Part shown: positions 50,354-59,739 of the stretch, one piece after another | Position numbering within the stretch: position 1 is the first letter of the stretch | How the letters are laid out: every line of letters starts with the position of its first letter | Source: Bifidobacterium sp. | GTDB lineage: Bacteria; Actinomycetota; Actinomycetes; Actinomycetales; Bifidobacteriaceae | Length of the DNA stretch: 64,000 bases | Reading direction: 5' to 3' | NCBI GenBank assembly: GCA_022649135.1 | Contig: JALCNP010000011.1 | Coordinates: 1 to 64,000, forward strand | Notes under the pieces: model-generated | What the model was told of the DNA's origin: nothing | The model's input: the letters and a program-made list of their open reading frames with translations, nothing else | Databases searched by the model: none | Program-made: the position numbers and the translations under genes

Positions 50354-50737
50354 ATGGCACGTGTCAAACGCGCAGTGAACGCTCATAAGAAGCGTCGCGT
50401 TGTTCTGGATCGGGCTTCTGGCTATCGTGGCCAGCGCTCCCGTCTGTATCGCAAGGCGAAGGAGCAGCTGCTTCACTCCTTCAACTACAATTTCCGCGAC
50501 CGCAAGGCGCGCAAGGGTGATTTCCGCAAGCTGTGGATTCAGCGCATCAACGCCGCGGTCCGTGCCGAGGGCATCACCTACAACCGCTTCATCCAGGGGC
50601 TGCGGCTCGCCGGTATCGAACTTGACCGGCGTGCCCTTGCCGAGCTCGCCGTCAGCGATCCCGACACCTTCACGGCGATTGTGGACGAGGCCAAGAAGGC
50701 CCTGCCGCAGGACGTGAACGCACCGGTAGCCGCGTGA
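50354..50737 (+). CDS. rplT: Ribosomal protein bL20
   Basis: The 127-residue 50S assembly protein starts [29 protein letters not shown] and has the family's [23 protein letters not shown] and [25 protein letters not shown] segments. Length is slightly above average because of a short acidic tail ([18 protein letters not shown]). L20 often represses its own operon through the leader RNA, which fits the structured region upstream of infC. A classical terminator follows. Confidence 0.97.
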   Translation: MARVKRAVNAHKKRRVVLDRASGYRGQRSRLYRKAKEQLLHSFNYNFRDRKARKGDFRKLWIQRINAAVRAEGITYNRFIQGLRLAGIELDRRALAELAVSDPDTFTAIVDEAKKALPQDVNAPVAA

Positions 50738-50784
50738 CTCCACGGGCGAACGCCCGTGCGTCCCGGTGATCGATGATCATGCTC

Positions 50785-50807
50785 AGCCCCGCATGTGCGG
50801 GGCTTTT
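50785..50807 (+). terminator. Rho-independent terminator of the infC operon
   Basis: A perfect 9-bp stem AGCCCCGCA/TGCGGGGCT with a 2-base loop, followed by a run of T (50804-50807), lies 47 bp after rplT. It is the clearest intrinsic terminator in the window. Confidence 0.85.
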
Positions 50808-50930
50808 GCACATCCGGAGGTTCCGCCGGTCCGCGTCACGCAGGCGCATGCCTTTGGCCGCGCCATGGGTGCGCGCCGCAGCGGCGGCTTTCACGACAGC
50901 CCCGCGGGAGAACGGGGGAAGAGGCCTATC

Positions 50931-51920
50931 ATGACTGCTATGGGAACTGACGAATTCTATCGGGACGACGGGCGCGATGGCGCCGGGATGCGCGGGGATG
51001 ACGATGGGTTCGATTCGCTGCTGAAGGGTTTTCTGGCGCATGTCGGCATCGAACGCGGGTTGGCCGCGGCTACGGTCCAGGCCTACGGCTCGGACATCGG
51101 CCGCTACGTGGAGTGGCTCCGGTCCCGCTCGCGCTCGGATCTGGGCGAGGTCGGGCGCCAGGACGTGGAGGATTACATAGCGTATCTCGATTCTCTCGGG
51201 GAGGGAGCGAGAAGCAAGGCCCGGCGTTTGGCGAGCATACATGAGTTCCACAGGTTCGCGTTGGCCGAGCATGTGGTGGGCGATGATGTTTCCGCGGCGG
51301 TGAAGGCGCCGAAGGCCGCGCAGATGCTTCCCGATGTGTTGAGCGTCGACGAGGTGTCCCGATTGATGCAGGAGGCCGACATGCACGGCAGCGGCGATCC
51401 CGTGGTGCTCCGCGACAAGGCGCTTCTGGAATTCATGTACGCCACGGGTTGCCGTGTCTCGGAGGCGACGGGGTCGAACATCGGGGACATCGACATGCAG
51501 CAGAGCGTCGCCCGGCTGACGGGCAAGGGGTCAAAGCAGCGTCTTGTTCCGGTCGGAAGCTTCGCCCATGATGCCCTGGCGCGATATCTGTCCGAAGGGC
51601 GGCCCGTCCTGGAGCGTCGGGCGCGCAACGATCCGGACCGTCTGGCGGTTTTCCTCAACAAGCGTGGGCGCCGGATCTCCCGCCAGTCCGTATGGGACAT
51701 AGTGCGGATCGCCGGGCAACGGGCGCACATCGGCCGTCCGGTGCATCCCCACACGCTGCGGCATTCGTTCGCCACCCATCTCATCCAGGGGGGTGCGGAC
51801 GTGCGCACCGTGCAGGAGCTCCTTGGCCATGCATCGGTCACGACGACGCAGATATATACGCACATCAGCCCGGAGACGCTGATGGAGGCCTATCTCCTCG
51901 CCCATCCCCGTGCGCGCTAG
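50931..51920 (+). CDS. xerD: Tyrosine recombinase XerD
   Basis: The 329-residue site-specific recombinase resolves chromosome dimers with XerC at dif. The N-terminal core-binding domain (about 25-115; LLKGFLAHVGIERGLAAATVQAY) precedes the catalytic domain with Arg in YATGCRVSEATG, Lys in LTGKGSKQRLVPVG, the HxxR pair HPHTLRHSFATHL, His in LLGHASVTTTQ and the nucleophile Tyr in IYTHIS. The start is the ATG with a GGGAAGAGG site; a longer frame upstream runs into the rplT terminator. The first 25 residues are acidic and variable. It heads a cluster with parA, scpA and scpB. Confidence 0.92.
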   Translation: MTAMGTDEFYRDDGRDGAGMRGDDDGFDSLLKGFLAHVGIERGLAAATVQAYGSDIGRYVEWLRSRSRSDLGEVGRQDVEDYIAYLDSLGEGARSKARRLASIHEFHRFALAEHVVGDDVSAAVKAPKAAQMLPDVLSVDEVSRLMQEADMHGSGDPVVLRDKALLEFMYATGCRVSEATGSNIGDIDMQQSVARLTGKGSKQRLVPVGSFAHDALARYLSEGRPVLERRARNDPDRLAVFLNKRGRRISRQSVWDIVRIAGQRAHIGRPVHPHTLRHSFATHLIQGGADVRTVQELLGHASVTTTQIYTHISPETLMEAYLLAHPRAR

Positions 51921-52041
51921 TCCGGCGGCGGACCCAGGACTGATGGCGGGTCGCATGCCACGGGCGGGGCTGACCCCGCATGCGGGGAAGGAGCCGTCCG
52001 CGATGGCGCCGTATAGGTGGGGACTGGGCCATAATGGGGGT

Positions 52042-53052
52042 ATGAGGAGTTCATGGAACGAGACGCGCACGGAGCGGGACGGCGGAGCCCGGGATGCGGA
52101 TGAGGAATCGCATGCCGAGGCGTTCAGGCAGGGGACACTGCCCATGGCCGGGACGATCAGGGGCGGTTCGCGCCGAGTGGCGGTGAACAGGCCTGTTGAT
52201 AAGGTGAACGGTATGCCTACGGATTTGCTTGGACGTGATTATGAGACTTTCCCCGCGCCGGAACCATTGCATCAGCATGGTCCCGCGCGGGTCATCGCGA
52301 TGTGCAATCAGAAGGGCGGTGTGGGCAAGACGACGAGCTCCATCAACATCGGCGGCGCCCTCAGCCAGTATGGGCGACGGGTGCTTATCGTCGATTTCGA
52401 TCCGCAGGGGGCTGCCACCGTCGGTCTGGGAATCAACGCGAATGCGGTGGACAACACCGTGTACACCGCGCTGTTCGATTCCTCGATCGATCCTCACTCC
52501 ATCGTGCAGCATACGCAATTCGAGAATCTGGACGTCATGCCCGCGAACATCGATCTTTCCGCGGCCGAGGTCCAGCTGGTCACCGAGGTCGGGCGCGAGA
52601 GAATCCTCGACGGCGTGTTGCGTGGCCTGAAACCGGATTACGATGTCATCATCATCGACTGTCAGCCGTCCCTGGGTCTTCTGACGGTGAATGCGCTCGC
52701 CGCCGCCGACGGGGTGATCATCCCCGTCGCGGCCGAGTTCTTCGCCCTGAGGGGCGTCGCGCTGCTGATGCAGTCCATCGACAAGGTCCAGTCCCGCATC
52801 AATCCCGACCTTCAGGTGTATGGCGTCCTGGTGACCATGTTCACCAAGACGCTGCACTGCGAGGAGGTTCTTCAGCGCATCTACGAGGCCTTTCAGGGCA
52901 AGGTCTTCCATTCGGTCATCTCGCGTTCGATCAAGCTGCCCGATTCCAATGTCGCGGCGGCCCCGATAACCGTTTATGCTCCAGGGCATAAGACCGCGAA
53001 GGAGTATCGAGAGGTGTCTCGGGAGCTCATCACGAGGGGAATCGTCGCATGA
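52042..53052 (+). CDS. ParA-family partition ATPase (Soj-like)
   Basis: The 336-residue ATPase has a 75-residue variable N terminus, then the deviant Walker A NQKGGVGKTTSSINI, switch/Walker A' VLIVDFDPQGAATVGLG, Walker B VIIIDCQPSLG and the ALAAADGVIIPVAAEFFALRG loop. It resembles the chromosomal Soj/ParA of the smc-scp locus in actinobacteria rather than the ParA next to oriC. It may help load or separate chromosomes. The start is uncertain; the ATG at 52042 has a weak GGGG site and others lie downstream (52141, 52212). It sits between xerD and scpA, the order conserved in actinobacteria. Confidence 0.87.
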   Translation: MRSSWNETRTERDGGARDADEESHAEAFRQGTLPMAGTIRGGSRRVAVNRPVDKVNGMPTDLLGRDYETFPAPEPLHQHGPARVIAMCNQKGGVGKTTSSINIGGALSQYGRRVLIVDFDPQGAATVGLGINANAVDNTVYTALFDSSIDPHSIVQHTQFENLDVMPANIDLSAAEVQLVTEVGRERILDGVLRGLKPDYDVIIIDCQPSLGLLTVNALAAADGVIIPVAAEFFALRGVALLMQSIDKVQSRINPDLQVYGVLVTMFTKTLHCEEVLQRIYEAFQGKVFHSVISRSIKLPDSNVAAAPITVYAPGHKTAKEYREVSRELITRGIVA

Positions 53053-53093
53053 TCACGGCACTCGTCGGATATCGCGCAGACCGGCGGTAGGCG

Positions 53094-53942
53094 ATGGACG
53101 GCTTTGTGCCCGACGGGGACGACGGATCCGAAGGCCATGGACTTTCGGGATTCACCGTCAGCCTTGACGTCTTTTCCGGGCCGTTCGACGCTCTGCTTTC
53201 CCTCATCGCGGGCAGAAGGCTTGAACTCACCGAGATCTCCCTGTCGGCGATCACCGATGAGTTCCTGGCCTATGTCCGAACCCTGGATGTCGCCAGCAAC
53301 ATGGATGAGGCGAGCGCTTTCCTCGATGTCGCCGCGATTCTCGTCGAGGCGAAAAGCGCCGCCCTGCTGCCGGATTCTGATGACGGGCAGCGCGACGAGC
53401 AAAGCCTGGAGGCCCTGCGCGAGCGTGATCTTCTATTCGCCCGTCTTGTCCAGTATCGGGCCTTCAAAGAGGCCGCCGGGGACTTTTCCCGTCGCATCGA
53501 CCGCAACTCCGGGCGTTTCGCCCACCAGCCGGATCTTGACTCCGCGGTGCTCCGATCCCTTCCCTCGTTGGACTGGACGGTGACACCGCGGGATCTGGCT
53601 CTTCTGGCGGCTCGTGTTTTCGAGAACGCCCCGACTCAGGAGATGTCCGTTCGCCAGCTGCATGTCCCCTTGGTGGATTTGCATAGGCAGTCCCTCATCG
53701 TGCGGGGCATGCTGTCCCGTCTTCCCCGGGGCGAATCGCTGTCCTTCGAGCGGATAGCCGCCGGTGCCGCGAACACCCTGGAGGTGGTGGCCCGTTTTCT
53801 TTCGGTTCTTGTGCTTTTCAAACAGGGCAAGATCCAATTCAGACAGGAGAAGGCATTCTCGCCCCTGTATCTTCGCTGGGTGGCCACAGGGGTCGATTCG
53901 GATGCCTCCGACATGATGATCAGTGAGAGGGATTTCGCGTGA
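53094..53942 (+). CDS. scpA: Segregation and condensation protein A
   Basis: The 282-residue kleisin bridges the SMC dimer head domains. The start of the fold is FTVSLDVFSGPFDALLSLIAGRRLELTEISLSAITDEFLAY, the classic ScpA N-terminal helices that contact the SMC neck. ASAFLDVAAILVEAKSAALLP follows, and the C-terminal winged helix (VARFLSVLVLFKQGKIQFRQEKAFSPLYLRW) binds the SMC cap. Length and order are normal. It starts 41 bp after parA and overlaps scpB by four bases (GTGA), showing translational coupling. Confidence 0.93.
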   Translation: MDGFVPDGDDGSEGHGLSGFTVSLDVFSGPFDALLSLIAGRRLELTEISLSAITDEFLAYVRTLDVASNMDEASAFLDVAAILVEAKSAALLPDSDDGQRDEQSLEALRERDLLFARLVQYRAFKEAAGDFSRRIDRNSGRFAHQPDLDSAVLRSLPSLDWTVTPRDLALLAARVFENAPTQEMSVRQLHVPLVDLHRQSLIVRGMLSRLPRGESLSFERIAAGAANTLEVVARFLSVLVLFKQGKIQFRQEKAFSPLYLRWVATGVDSDASDMMISERDFA

Positions 53943-54925
53943 GTGACGGTGAACGTGGCGGCGGCACGGAGACGACCGGTATGGCGGCCGACGGGAATGT
54001 CGGCGATGGCGGAGTGAATGCGGCGATGAACGCGGGCGGCGGTCGCGGCGATGACGCGCACGGCCATCCGGTGACGCTTCGGCGACAGGAGGACGAGCAG
54101 CCCTCCGGTGGAACCGACGAGCGCCCGGAATACGTGGATTTCAGCGTCGAGGACTTCCCCGGTGGTCTCCAGGGGTGTCTCGAGGCGATTCTCATGTCCT
54201 GCGACCAGCCTCAGCAGCCCCATGATCTTGCCCGTGTTCTGGCGGTCGATGACGATGCCGTGATGGACGCTCTCCGTCGGATCCGTGCCCGGTATGAGGC
54301 AGGCGCCGGACCGGGGAATGCCGTCTGCGGCTTTGAGCTGCACTGCTCCGCGCGGGGATGGCAGTTCTGCAGCAGGCCGGAGTATGAATCGGTGGTCGCC
54401 GCGTTCGTTCATGACGGGCAGACCGCGCATCTTTCGCAGGCGGCGCTGGAGGTGCTGTCGGTGGTGGCGTACAAGCAGCCGGTGACGCGCGCCGGAATCG
54501 CCTCAATTCGTGGGGTGGCGTCGGATCGCGTCGTGCGGTCCCTGTGCATGCGCGGCCTGATCCGCGAACAGGGCGTGGACGAGGATACCCGTGCGGCCTT
54601 GCTGGTCACCACGGATGTCTTTCTGGAGAACATGGGGTTGCCCTCTCTGGATGATCTGCCGTCCCTGGCGCCTTTCCTTCCCAGTGTCCACAGCGTCATC
54701 GACGAGGCCGAGGACCATGGAGGCAGGCTCCGCGACGACGGAGGGTTCGACGGGAATCTCGGCGGCAGTCGTGATGGGGGTGTCGACGTCGGTGTCGACG
54801 GGAGTGCCGGCGGGAGTGCCGGCGGGAGCTTCGACTCGAGTGCCGACAGGAGCCGCGACGGGAGTGCCGGCGGTAATCCCGACGGGGGGAGCGGCGACGG
54901 GAGCCGTACGGGGGGACGTGTGTAG
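53939..54925 (+). CDS. scpB: Segregation and condensation protein B with repetitive tail
   Basis: The 328-residue partner of ScpA starts at GTG overlapping the scpA stop. The conserved winged-helix pair occupies about residues 65-255 (GGLQGCLEAILMSCDQPQ, LSQAALEVLSVVAYKQPVTRAGIASIRGV, LLVTTDVFLENMGL). Flanking it are a 60-residue Gly/Asp-rich head and a 70-residue C-terminal tail of Gly, Ser and Asp repeats (GSAGGSAGGSFDSS) encoded by near-identical GGGAGTGCCGGC units. ScpB from most bacteria lacks these; the tail is probably disordered. Confidence 0.92.
   Translation: MSDGERGGGTETTGMAADGNVGDGGVNAAMNAGGGRGDDAHGHPVTLRRQEDEQPSGGTDERPEYVDFSVEDFPGGLQGCLEAILMSCDQPQQPHDLARVLAVDDDAVMDALRRIRARYEAGAGPGNAVCGFELHCSARGWQFCSRPEYESVVAAFVHDGQTAHLSQAALEVLSVVAYKQPVTRAGIASIRGVASDRVVRSLCMRGLIREQGVDEDTRAALLVTTDVFLENMGLPSLDDLPSLAPFLPSVHSVIDEAEDHGGRLRDDGGFDGNLGGSRDGGVDVGVDGSAGGSAGGSFDSSADRSRDGSAGGNPDGGSGDGSRTGGRV
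54780..54890 (+). repeat. Short tandem repeats in the 3' end of scpB
   Basis: Repeated GTCGACGG and GGGAGTGCCGGC units encode the Gly/Ser/Asp tail. Two exact 12-base copies of the latter stand in tandem near 54802-54825. Such tracts can expand or contract by slippage in multiples of three bases without breaking the frame. Confidence 0.55.
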
Positions 54926-55050
54926 GGCGTAACGCAGCAGTAACGACCGGGGCGCTTTCAGGCATCATGCGGGCGGCGGGGAGCGTTCCCCAGCCGTCTC
55001 CCGATCCGGGCGCGTCCTCCGTGACGGCGATTGACATTCCTTCACTTATA

Positions 55051-55082
55051 GTCATCATGACCAAAAATAGTGATATGATGAC
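55051..55082 (+). promoter_or_regulatory. Candidate NrtR operator
   Basis: GTCATCAT at 55051-55058 and ATGATGAC at 55075-55082 are exact inverted repeats 16 bp apart, and ATAGT occurs twice in the AT-rich interval. The site is 85 bp upstream of the NrtR-like start, well placed for autoregulation of the nrtR-niaP operon. It differs from known NrtR boxes, so binding is only inferred. Confidence 0.4.
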
Positions 55083-55166
55083 GCTGATGCACGGTTTTCT
55101 TCATGCATCGTCCGTCCGCGAGGCGGTCGGATCGACAATGTGCCGATAATGGGAAAGGTGCGGGAC

Positions 55167-56051
55167 ATGGGGTGCGCGAACGTCAGCGAAAGAAGATTCC
55201 AGCCGCCGGAGGTCGGGACCTCGGTCGTGATTCTCTCGCTGGACCCCGCGCGGCGTCCGGACGGCGGCGAGTCCGGTCTGAACCGCCTGTGGATGCCGCT
55301 CGTCCGACGCACCCGTCAGCCGTTCCATGGGCTGTGGGCGTTGCCCGGAGGTTCCCTGCGCGCCGGACTCTCCCTCGAGGAGGATGCCTATCTCGCCGTG
55401 GAATCCACCACGAGCCTGCACCCTCGCTATATGGAGCAGCTCTACGCTTTTGGAGATCCGAACAGATCCCGGGGAGGGCTTCCGATGGTGTCCATCGTGT
55501 ATTGGTCCCTGGTCGGGCGTCGGGAACTGGAAGGCTGCGAGGAGCGGGAGAACGTCCGGTGGTTCGACGCGGGGGCGCTGCCCGAGCTGGCGTTTGACCA
55601 CCGGATGATCGTGGACTACGCGCTTTCCCGGCTTCGTTCGAAAATCGAATATCCCGACATCGCCACAAAGCTGGTCGGTCCCACATTCACCCTGCGCCAG
55701 CTGCACCGGGTATACGAGGCAGTGACCTCCACATCCATGGATCTGGCGAATTTCCGGCGAAAGATGTTGTCCTGTGGTGAGCTGGAGGACACGGGAGACA
55801 AAATCAGCGAAGGCCGGCAGCGGCCGGCCACGCTCTATCGATACGTCCCCCGCTCCTCGTCGGGCATGACGCTTCCCTGGGGAGCCGCGGGGTCGGGTTT
55901 GTCCGCAGAGCGGATGGATAGGCTCCACCGGCATATGGAGGAGGAGAAGAAGGGTCGGGACGGGTCGGGGAACGTGGACGGATCCCGGGACGATGACGCC
56001 CTGTCCCCGTTGATGACATCGCACAGGGTTATGGAGAGCCGCCCCCGATAG
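55167..56051 (+). CDS. nrtR: NrtR-like NUDIX-fold transcriptional regulator
   Basis: The 294-residue protein has an N-terminal NUDIX fold (about 10-150) and a C-terminal winged helix (about 160-245; LVGPTFTLRQLHRVYEAVTSTSMDLANFRRKM). The Nudix box reads GGSLRAGLSLEEDAYLAVES, in which the catalytic REUXEE part is lost, as in NrtR repressors that bind ADP-ribose instead of hydrolysing substrates. NrtR controls NAD metabolism, and the next gene is a niacin permease, which fits. The ATG at 55167 has an AAAGG site; GTG 55140 and ATG 55149 are alternatives. A 60-residue acidic tail follows the winged helix. Confidence 0.85.
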   Translation: MGCANVSERRFQPPEVGTSVVILSLDPARRPDGGESGLNRLWMPLVRRTRQPFHGLWALPGGSLRAGLSLEEDAYLAVESTTSLHPRYMEQLYAFGDPNRSRGGLPMVSIVYWSLVGRRELEGCEERENVRWFDAGALPELAFDHRMIVDYALSRLRSKIEYPDIATKLVGPTFTLRQLHRVYEAVTSTSMDLANFRRKMLSCGELEDTGDKISEGRQRPATLYRYVPRSSSGMTLPWGAAGSGLSAERMDRLHRHMEEEKKGRDGSGNVDGSRDDDALSPLMTSHRVMESRPR

Positions 56052-56122
56052 GGCGGGACCGCGTCACCCGTTCGACGCGGTCGCAGAGTTTTTGGCAATC
56101 CGAAAAGGAGAGAGGGCAACAC

Positions 56123-57502
56123 ATGACTGAACAATCGACCGCACCGGCATCCGCCGGCGTGCGGACGTCCGAAAGGCCCGATGGGCTGACAAGGAACGCG
56201 CGGCTCGACCGTCTGCCGCTCAACAAGGCGCACCGCAGACTGCTGGTCGCCTCGGGAATCGGATGGGCTTTCGATGCCATGGATGTGGGGCTTGTCTCCT
56301 TCGTGGTGGCGGCCATCGCGGCGGATCCCCATTTCAATCTCAATTCCTCCGAAAAGGCGTGGGTGCTGTCCGTGGGATTCTTCGGAATGGCCATCGGAGC
56401 CGCCGCGGGAGGTCTCATAGCCGATCGTGTCGGACGCAAGACGGTGTTCTCGGCAACGCTGGTGATCTTCGGCCTGGCGAATGCCGGGATGGCGTTCTCC
56501 TGGTCGTTGGGCGCCCTGCTGGTGGCGCGCTTCATCATAGGGCTGGGTCTGGGGGCCGAGCTGCCGGTCGCCTCCACGCTGGTCAGCGAATTCTCCCCGA
56601 CCCGTCAGCGCGGCCGGATGACCGTGCTCCTCGAATCGTTCTGGGCGGTTGGCTGGATCGTGGCGGCATCCATCGGCTATGTCGTGATTCCCAACACCGG
56701 CGACTGGGGATGGCGCTGGGCGCTGCTTATCGGGGCGCTGCCTCTGCTCTACGCGATCGTGACGCGCATGCGCATCCCGGAATCGGTGCGTTTCCTGGAA
56801 TCCCAGGGGCGTGACGAGGAGGCCGAAAAAGCCGTCCGCTACTTCGAGGAGGCCGGGGGAGTGGCCCCGGTCCTCTCTCCCCGCGGAGTGCCGCTTGCGA
56901 GAATCAGGGCGCGCGAGCTTGTCGTCGGACGATACCGCAACCGGACCATCATGATCTGGCTCACCTGGTTCTTCGTGAATTTCTCCTATTACGGGGCGTT
57001 TACATGGATGCCCTCCCTGCTCGCGGACCAATTCGGCTCCCTGACGAAATCCTTCGGGTACACGCTGACCATCTCGCTCGCCCAGCTACCCGGGTATTTC
57101 CTTGCGGCCTGGCTGGTCGAGATCTGGGGCCGGCGCAGGACGCTGAGCGTTTTTCTCGCCGTGTCGGCGGTCTCCGCGTTCCTCTTCTCGCAGGCCGGAT
57201 CGGTCGCCGCCGTGCTGTGCTTCGGCATGCTGCTCTCCGCATCCAACCTCGGGGCGTGGGGGGTCCTGTATGCGGTGACGCCGGAGATATACCCGACCCG
57301 TCTTCGCGCCGCCGCCGCCGGCGCCGCCGCATCGTGCGGTCGTGTGGCGGGAATCATCGCGCCACTTCTGGTGCCGTGGTTCCTCGCCCTGGCCGGAGGC
57401 GACAAAGTGACCGCGTTCATCGTGTTCGCCATGGCCTTCGCCGTGGCGTGCCTGTGCGCGCTCGCCCTTCCTGAACGCACCGGAAGGCGGCTCGAGGACT
57501 GA
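56123..57502 (+). CDS. niaP: Niacin (nicotinate/nicotinamide) permease, NiaP-type MFS transporter
   Basis: The 459-residue major facilitator has 12 predicted helices. It closely follows NiaP/YceI of Bacillus at diagnostic points: GIGWAFDAMDVGLVSFVVAA, GLIADRVGRKTVFS, GLGLGAELPVASTLVSEF, MTVLLESFWAVGW, NFSYYGAFTWMPSLL, LAQLPGYFLAAWLVE and NLGAWGVLYAVTPEIYPT. It should import niacin for NAD synthesis by salvage. It lies 71 bp downstream of the NrtR-like regulator in the same direction. A GAAAAGGAGAGAGG site precedes the ATG. Confidence 0.9.
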   Translation: MTEQSTAPASAGVRTSERPDGLTRNARLDRLPLNKAHRRLLVASGIGWAFDAMDVGLVSFVVAAIAADPHFNLNSSEKAWVLSVGFFGMAIGAAAGGLIADRVGRKTVFSATLVIFGLANAGMAFSWSLGALLVARFIIGLGLGAELPVASTLVSEFSPTRQRGRMTVLLESFWAVGWIVAASIGYVVIPNTGDWGWRWALLIGALPLLYAIVTRMRIPESVRFLESQGRDEEAEKAVRYFEEAGGVAPVLSPRGVPLARIRARELVVGRYRNRTIMIWLTWFFVNFSYYGAFTWMPSLLADQFGSLTKSFGYTLTISLAQLPGYFLAAWLVEIWGRRRTLSVFLAVSAVSAFLFSQAGSVAAVLCFGMLLSASNLGAWGVLYAVTPEIYPTRLRAAAAGAAASCGRVAGIIAPLLVPWFLALAGGDKVTAFIVFAMAFAVACLCALALPERTGRRLED

Positions 57503-57663
57503 GCGTCCGTCGTCATCGCGGGGCGCAGAGAGCCGGTCGACGAAAAAATCGTACACTGTCGAGTCGCATCTGTAATGTTGTGTCGGTTTGAGTGTAGGTA
57601 CAGGTGGTTCAATAATCCGGTGCCCATAGAAAGCCAGGAGAATGAACATTAAGAGAGGTTTCG

Positions 57664-59586
57664 ATGGCGGTTCGCGGTGATATTAGAAATGTGGCAATAG
57701 TGGCTCACGTCGATCACGGCAAAACCACGCTGGTGAATGCGATGCTCCAGCAGTCGCATGTGTTCTCCGAGCGCGAAGTTGTCCCCGATCGAGTGATGGA
57801 CTCCAATGCCCTCGAACGGGAAAAGGGCATCACCATCCTGGCCAAGAACACGGCCGTGCAGTACACCGGTCCGCTCGCCGCGAAATACGGGCATCCGGAG
57901 GGAATCACCATCAACGTGATCGACACCCCGGGGCACGCCGACTTCGGCGGAGAGGTAGAACGCGGAATCTCCATGGTCGACGGCGTGGTGCTTCTCGTGG
58001 ACGCCTCCGAAGGGCCTCTGCCGCAGACGCGCTTCGTGCTGCGAAAGGCGTTGGAGGCGAAGCTTCCGGTGATCCTGTGCGTCAACAAGGTGGATCGCCC
58101 CGATGCGCGCATCTCCGAGGTCGTCAGCGAATCGACCGATCTGCTTCTGGGACTGGCGCAGGACGTCACCGAGGAGGGCGTGGATCTCGATCTCGATTCC
58201 CTGCTTGACCTGCCGGTGATCTATTGCGCCGCGAAGGCCGGATACGCCTCGACCAAGCAGCCGGATGACGGAGGAATGCCGGACAACAAGGATCTTGAGC
58301 CCCTGTTCGAGGCCATCATCTCCAACATCCCCGCCCCCCAATACGAGGAGGGCGCCCCCCTGCAGGCGCATGTCACCAACATCGACGCCTCGGATTATCT
58401 GGGGCGCCTGGGCCTGGTGCGCATCTACAACGGAACGCTTGCCAAAGGCAGGCAGTACGGGCTGTCGCGCGTCGACGGAACCGTCGAGAACTTCAAGCTC
58501 ACCGAGATTCTGCGGACCAAGGGCCTGGACCGTTTCCCCGTGGAGGAGGCGGGTCCCGGTGACATCGTCGCCGTGGCGGGAGTGAACGACATCATGATCG
58601 GCGAGACCATCGTCGATCCCAACGATCCCAAGCCGCTGCCGCTGATCCATGTCGACGATCCGGCGATCTCCATGACGTTCTCCACGAATGATTCGCCTCT
58701 CGCGGGCACCGAGGGCAAGGATCACAAGCTCACGGCCCGCATGATCAGGGATCGTCTCGACAAGGAGCTCATCGGCAACGTGTCCATCAAGGTCCTGCCG
58801 ACCGACAGGCCCGACGCCTGGGAGGTCCAGGGTCGTGGCGAGCTCGCGCTGGCCATCCTCGCCGAGCAGATGCGGCGCGAGGGGTTCGAGCTTACGGTGG
58901 GGCGCCCGCAGGTGGTGACGAAGATCATAGACGGCCATATCAACGAGCCCATGGAAAGCACCACGATCGACGTTCCCGAGGAGTACATGGGCACGGTCAC
59001 CCAGCTGATGGCCGACCGCAAGGGACGCATGGAGTCCATGAGCAACCACGGATCGGGATGGGTGCGTCTGCAGTTCACGGTTCCCTCCCGCGGTCTGATC
59101 GGATTCCGCACGGCGCTGCTGTCCTCCACACGCGGAACGGGAATAGCGAGCTCCATCTCGGCCGGGTACGCCCCATGGGCCGGTCAGATCGTCACCAGGC
59201 AGAACGGCTCCATGGTCTCCGACCGGGCCGGGATCGCCACCCCCTACGCCATGCAGCGACTTCAGGCCCGCGGTAATTTCTTCGTCGAGCCGCAAAGCCC
59301 GGTGTACGAAGGCCAGATCGTCGGCATCAACAACAAGCCCGATGAGCTGGATGTGAATATCACGCTGGCGAAGCATATGACCAACATGCGCTCCGCGACG
59401 GCGGACGTTCTGGAAACCCTGACACCCCCGATCGTCATGAGCCTGGAGGAATCCCTGGATTTCGCCAATGAGGACGAATGCGTGGAGGTCACCCCGGAGT
59501 CCATCCGTGTGCGCAAGATCCTCCTCAGCCGCGACGAGTGGTACAAGTGGCGCGCCAAGCAGCGTCGCCAGAACAACAACGCCTGA
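57664..59586 (+). CDS. typA: Ribosome-associated GTPase TypA/BipA
   Basis: The 640-residue translational GTPase acts on ribosome assembly and stress adaptation. The GTP-binding domain has G1 AHVDHGKTTLVNAML, G3 DTPGHADFGGEVERG and G4 NKVDRPDARISE; the EF-G-like domains and the BipA-specific C-terminal domain (VTQLMADRKGRMESM, RGLIGFRTALLSSTRGTGI) follow. A GAGAGG site precedes the ATG. It is slightly longer than in E. coli. The gene is separate from the niacin operon, 161 bp away. Confidence 0.95.
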   Translation: MAVRGDIRNVAIVAHVDHGKTTLVNAMLQQSHVFSEREVVPDRVMDSNALEREKGITILAKNTAVQYTGPLAAKYGHPEGITINVIDTPGHADFGGEVERGISMVDGVVLLVDASEGPLPQTRFVLRKALEAKLPVILCVNKVDRPDARISEVVSESTDLLLGLAQDVTEEGVDLDLDSLLDLPVIYCAAKAGYASTKQPDDGGMPDNKDLEPLFEAIISNIPAPQYEEGAPLQAHVTNIDASDYLGRLGLVRIYNGTLAKGRQYGLSRVDGTVENFKLTEILRTKGLDRFPVEEAGPGDIVAVAGVNDIMIGETIVDPNDPKPLPLIHVDDPAISMTFSTNDSPLAGTEGKDHKLTARMIRDRLDKELIGNVSIKVLPTDRPDAWEVQGRGELALAILAEQMRREGFELTVGRPQVVTKIIDGHINEPMESTTIDVPEEYMGTVTQLMADRKGRMESMSNHGSGWVRLQFTVPSRGLIGFRTALLSSTRGTGIASSISAGYAPWAGQIVTRQNGSMVSDRAGIATPYAMQRLQARGNFFVEPQSPVYEGQIVGINNKPDELDVNITLAKHMTNMRSATADVLETLTPPIVMSLEESLDFANEDECVEVTPESIRVRKILLSRDEWYKWRAKQRRQNNNA

Positions 59587-59739
59587 CGCGTCGCGCCCCG
59601 CGTGCTTGCCGGTGCCCCCGCCTCCGTCCCCGTCCAGGGGAGAGGCGGGGGCATTCTCTTCCTGTGTCGCACAGGGCGGGGGCTCCCATAAATGAACACC
59701 GTGTTGCGGCCCTTGCCGCAGAAGGGGCATACTGAAGCC

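Noticed and set aside
54780-54890. CRISPR-like spacing in the scpB 3' repeats
   Set aside because: The units are short, contiguous and in frame in coding DNA, with no spacers. They are a low-complexity coding tract.
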